Assembly (NCBI GenBank): GCA_013399305.1
Contig: VXAI01000302.1
Location: 69,797-133,796, forward strand
Reading direction: 5' to 3'
DNA: 64,000 bases
Origin: Rostratula benghalensis
Lineage: Eukaryota; Chordata; Aves; Charadriiformes; Rostratulidae
Positions 62,700 to 64,000 of this stretch are shown here, piece after piece (position 1 is the stretch's first letter; the number at the start of each line of letters is the position of its first letter). A program made the translations under genes and the position numbers. The notes beneath the pieces were generated by a model that saw nothing but the letters and a program-made list of their open reading frames with translations, made no database searches and had not been told where the DNA came from.

Positions 62700-64000
62700 T
62701 AATATAATAATGTAATCCTGGTTAATGTATTTCATATTTAGGTATAGAAATGTCAGCAAATTGGATCTGTACAGTGAGCAGTTCCTGGAGTCAAAATTCT
62801 GCTTCTGTTTTTTCCAAAGCTCAGTAGAGTAAAAGGCTTAGAGTTTTTTGGCACATGGATGACAACAGAAGGTTTGGTGTAAGGGAGTTCTGAATACATG
62901 GAATAAATACAGCTGAGATAATCTACCAGTGGAGTAGGAGGCTCTAGTTCCACATCTGTTGTTCTTATCTCACCAGAATAAGACCTTAACAGGACAGTTT
63001 CTACCATGTCAAATAACTAAATAATGCAACAGTATAATGCAAAACTATTTTCCAGTTTTATATCTGTCTGCTCAGCCCATAGAGTTTTACCATACCCCCA
63101 ATTTAAGTATACATTTTTGAATTATATATAATTCTAAATAACAGAATAATATATATCATATATCATATATTATATAGCATAATATAATGTAATATAAGTC
63201 TAAATACTTCAAGTTCCAACAAAACTGCCATATTAGAGATAAGCAATTCTCATGTTTAATAGCCTTCCTGGTAGATATTTGTATTTTAATTCAGAGTTGG
63301 ATTACTTTCACTTCAGTTTTCAGACATTGGATGTTCTTAGGGCTTTATTTGCCACATGGCATAAGCAACATTTTTGGGCTTTTTTTAAAGCCCACAAACC
63401 CACTACCTGTACTATTCAGAAACATTAAACCAATCACTTCCACTTCTGAGAAAACTGTTCCATTTGTCAGGATGTATAAGTTTTGGAGATCTCCATCAAT
63501 ATCCTGCTGCAATGCAGTTTCTTTCATTGAATTAGACAAGATCTTGAAAATTACTCCAGAGGCTTTCTGCTTAGGCATCTGCTGGGGATGGGCATACTGT
63601 TGTTTTTGTAAAGACAGGAATCGGCTCTGCCAGAAAGACAGGATTTGGTTCTTGGCACAGACCCAGATGAGCCCAAACACACTTCTTACATAAAGGACTC
63701 CTGCCAATCCTGTCCCTGTTGTTGTATAAGAGCTTATAGTTTCCAGTTTGTCTTCAAATATAATTTTTCTAATATCTTTCTTGTCAAAGAGGTAATGTGT
63801 CTTGGTGGGGCAGGGGTGTCATGCTCCCTGAAGGCCAAGGGAGGAGCCGGGATGTCACTGGGACTGCAGCTGGCTGCAGTCGTGTTGGACATTTGGCTCC
63901 TGGAAACAGCTGAGCGTGGGACCCTCCACTCTTCTGTTTCGTTTTCTGCACCAAACTATTTAGCAGACTTGAATGGGATCTGAATTTCTTAGAGGATTAG
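62700..64000. other. intronic stretch with AT repeat and an unassigned open frame
   Basis: AT microsatellite at 63122-63198, then a block of more balanced composition. On the - strand a frame is open from 63818 to the stop at 63345-63347, about 157 codons, with one hydrophobic stretch (GVLYVRSVFGLIWV) and a CTGCCCCACCAAG acceptor-like sequence at its upstream edge. The + strand is also open from 63331 to 63693. I do not recognise either product, and an open frame of this length can arise by chance in 64 kb. Confidence 0.4.
63122..63198. repeat. AT-rich microsatellite
   Basis: TATATA, ATCATAT and TAATATAA units in succession, similar in words to the sequence flanking the gap at 62568-62699. 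Confidence 0.8.

Larger units (their letters stand above)
6604..64000 (+). other. SPON1: SPON1 downstream intron, at least 57.4 kb
   Basis: The GTAGGT donor at 6604 opens an intron that reaches the window end. I looked for the next expected coding segment (starting with serine and continuing into the second half of the spondin domain) by eye in all forward frames and did not find it. All long open frames are explained by CR1 copies or look random. The interpretation as a single intron is an inference. A short exon, or one hidden in the gap at 62568-62699, could have been missed. Confidence 0.7.

Noticed and set aside
1..64000. Prokaryotic features (operons, CRISPR, ribosome binding sites, insertion sequences)
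   Set aside because: The window is vertebrate intronic DNA with spliced exons and CR1 LINEs. None of these features is present.

Overview
This window is bird (avian) nuclear DNA. It is AT-rich and almost entirely non-coding. Its interspersed repeats are dominated by 5'-truncated CR1-type LINEs, the typical avian retrotransposon, with one avian-type LTR remnant. I cannot name the species. There are two assembly gaps, of 190 and 132 N.

The only protein-coding gene I can support is SPON1 (F-spondin/spondin-1) on the + strand, seen as two consecutive internal exons at 1309-1431 and 6455-6603. Joined, they keep frame: a split CGA arginine codon spans the junction. They encode about 91 residues from the end of the reelin-spondin linker into the N-terminal part of the spondin domain. 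The second exon ends in phase 0. I found no later SPON1 exon, so the remaining 57.4 kb reads as one very large intron, in line with the large introns known for this gene.

Region by region: 1-1308 is upstream intron carrying a 3'-end CR1; 1432-6454 is a 5.0-kb intron with gap 1 and a short CR1 tail; 6604-64000 is the long downstream intron. Nine CR1 pieces are recognisable in the window: + strand at 138-735, 2991-3109, 11101-11211, 14370-14751, 35440-36624 and 46578-47766; - strand at 17746-18647, 42212-42371 and 60062-60433. All are broken. The two longest keep part of the reverse transcriptase domain; one retains the catalytic FADD and the other has FADG. The copy at 17746-18647 has lost about 0.69 kb, including the catalytic core. 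A shortened LTR-like remnant lies at 30890-31348. The rest is unique-looking intron with microsatellites, homopolymers and a few short palindromes.

I see no operon, CRISPR, tRNA or rRNA gene, and no convincing undescribed system. The more unusual items are a cryptic exon candidate at 22869-23007 that would introduce an immediate stop if spliced into SPON1, the internally deleted CR1 and LTR copies, a long A/C-only tract at 56092-56173, a perfect 20-bp palindrome at 8606-8625, and an unassigned 157-codon minus-strand open frame at 63345-63818.
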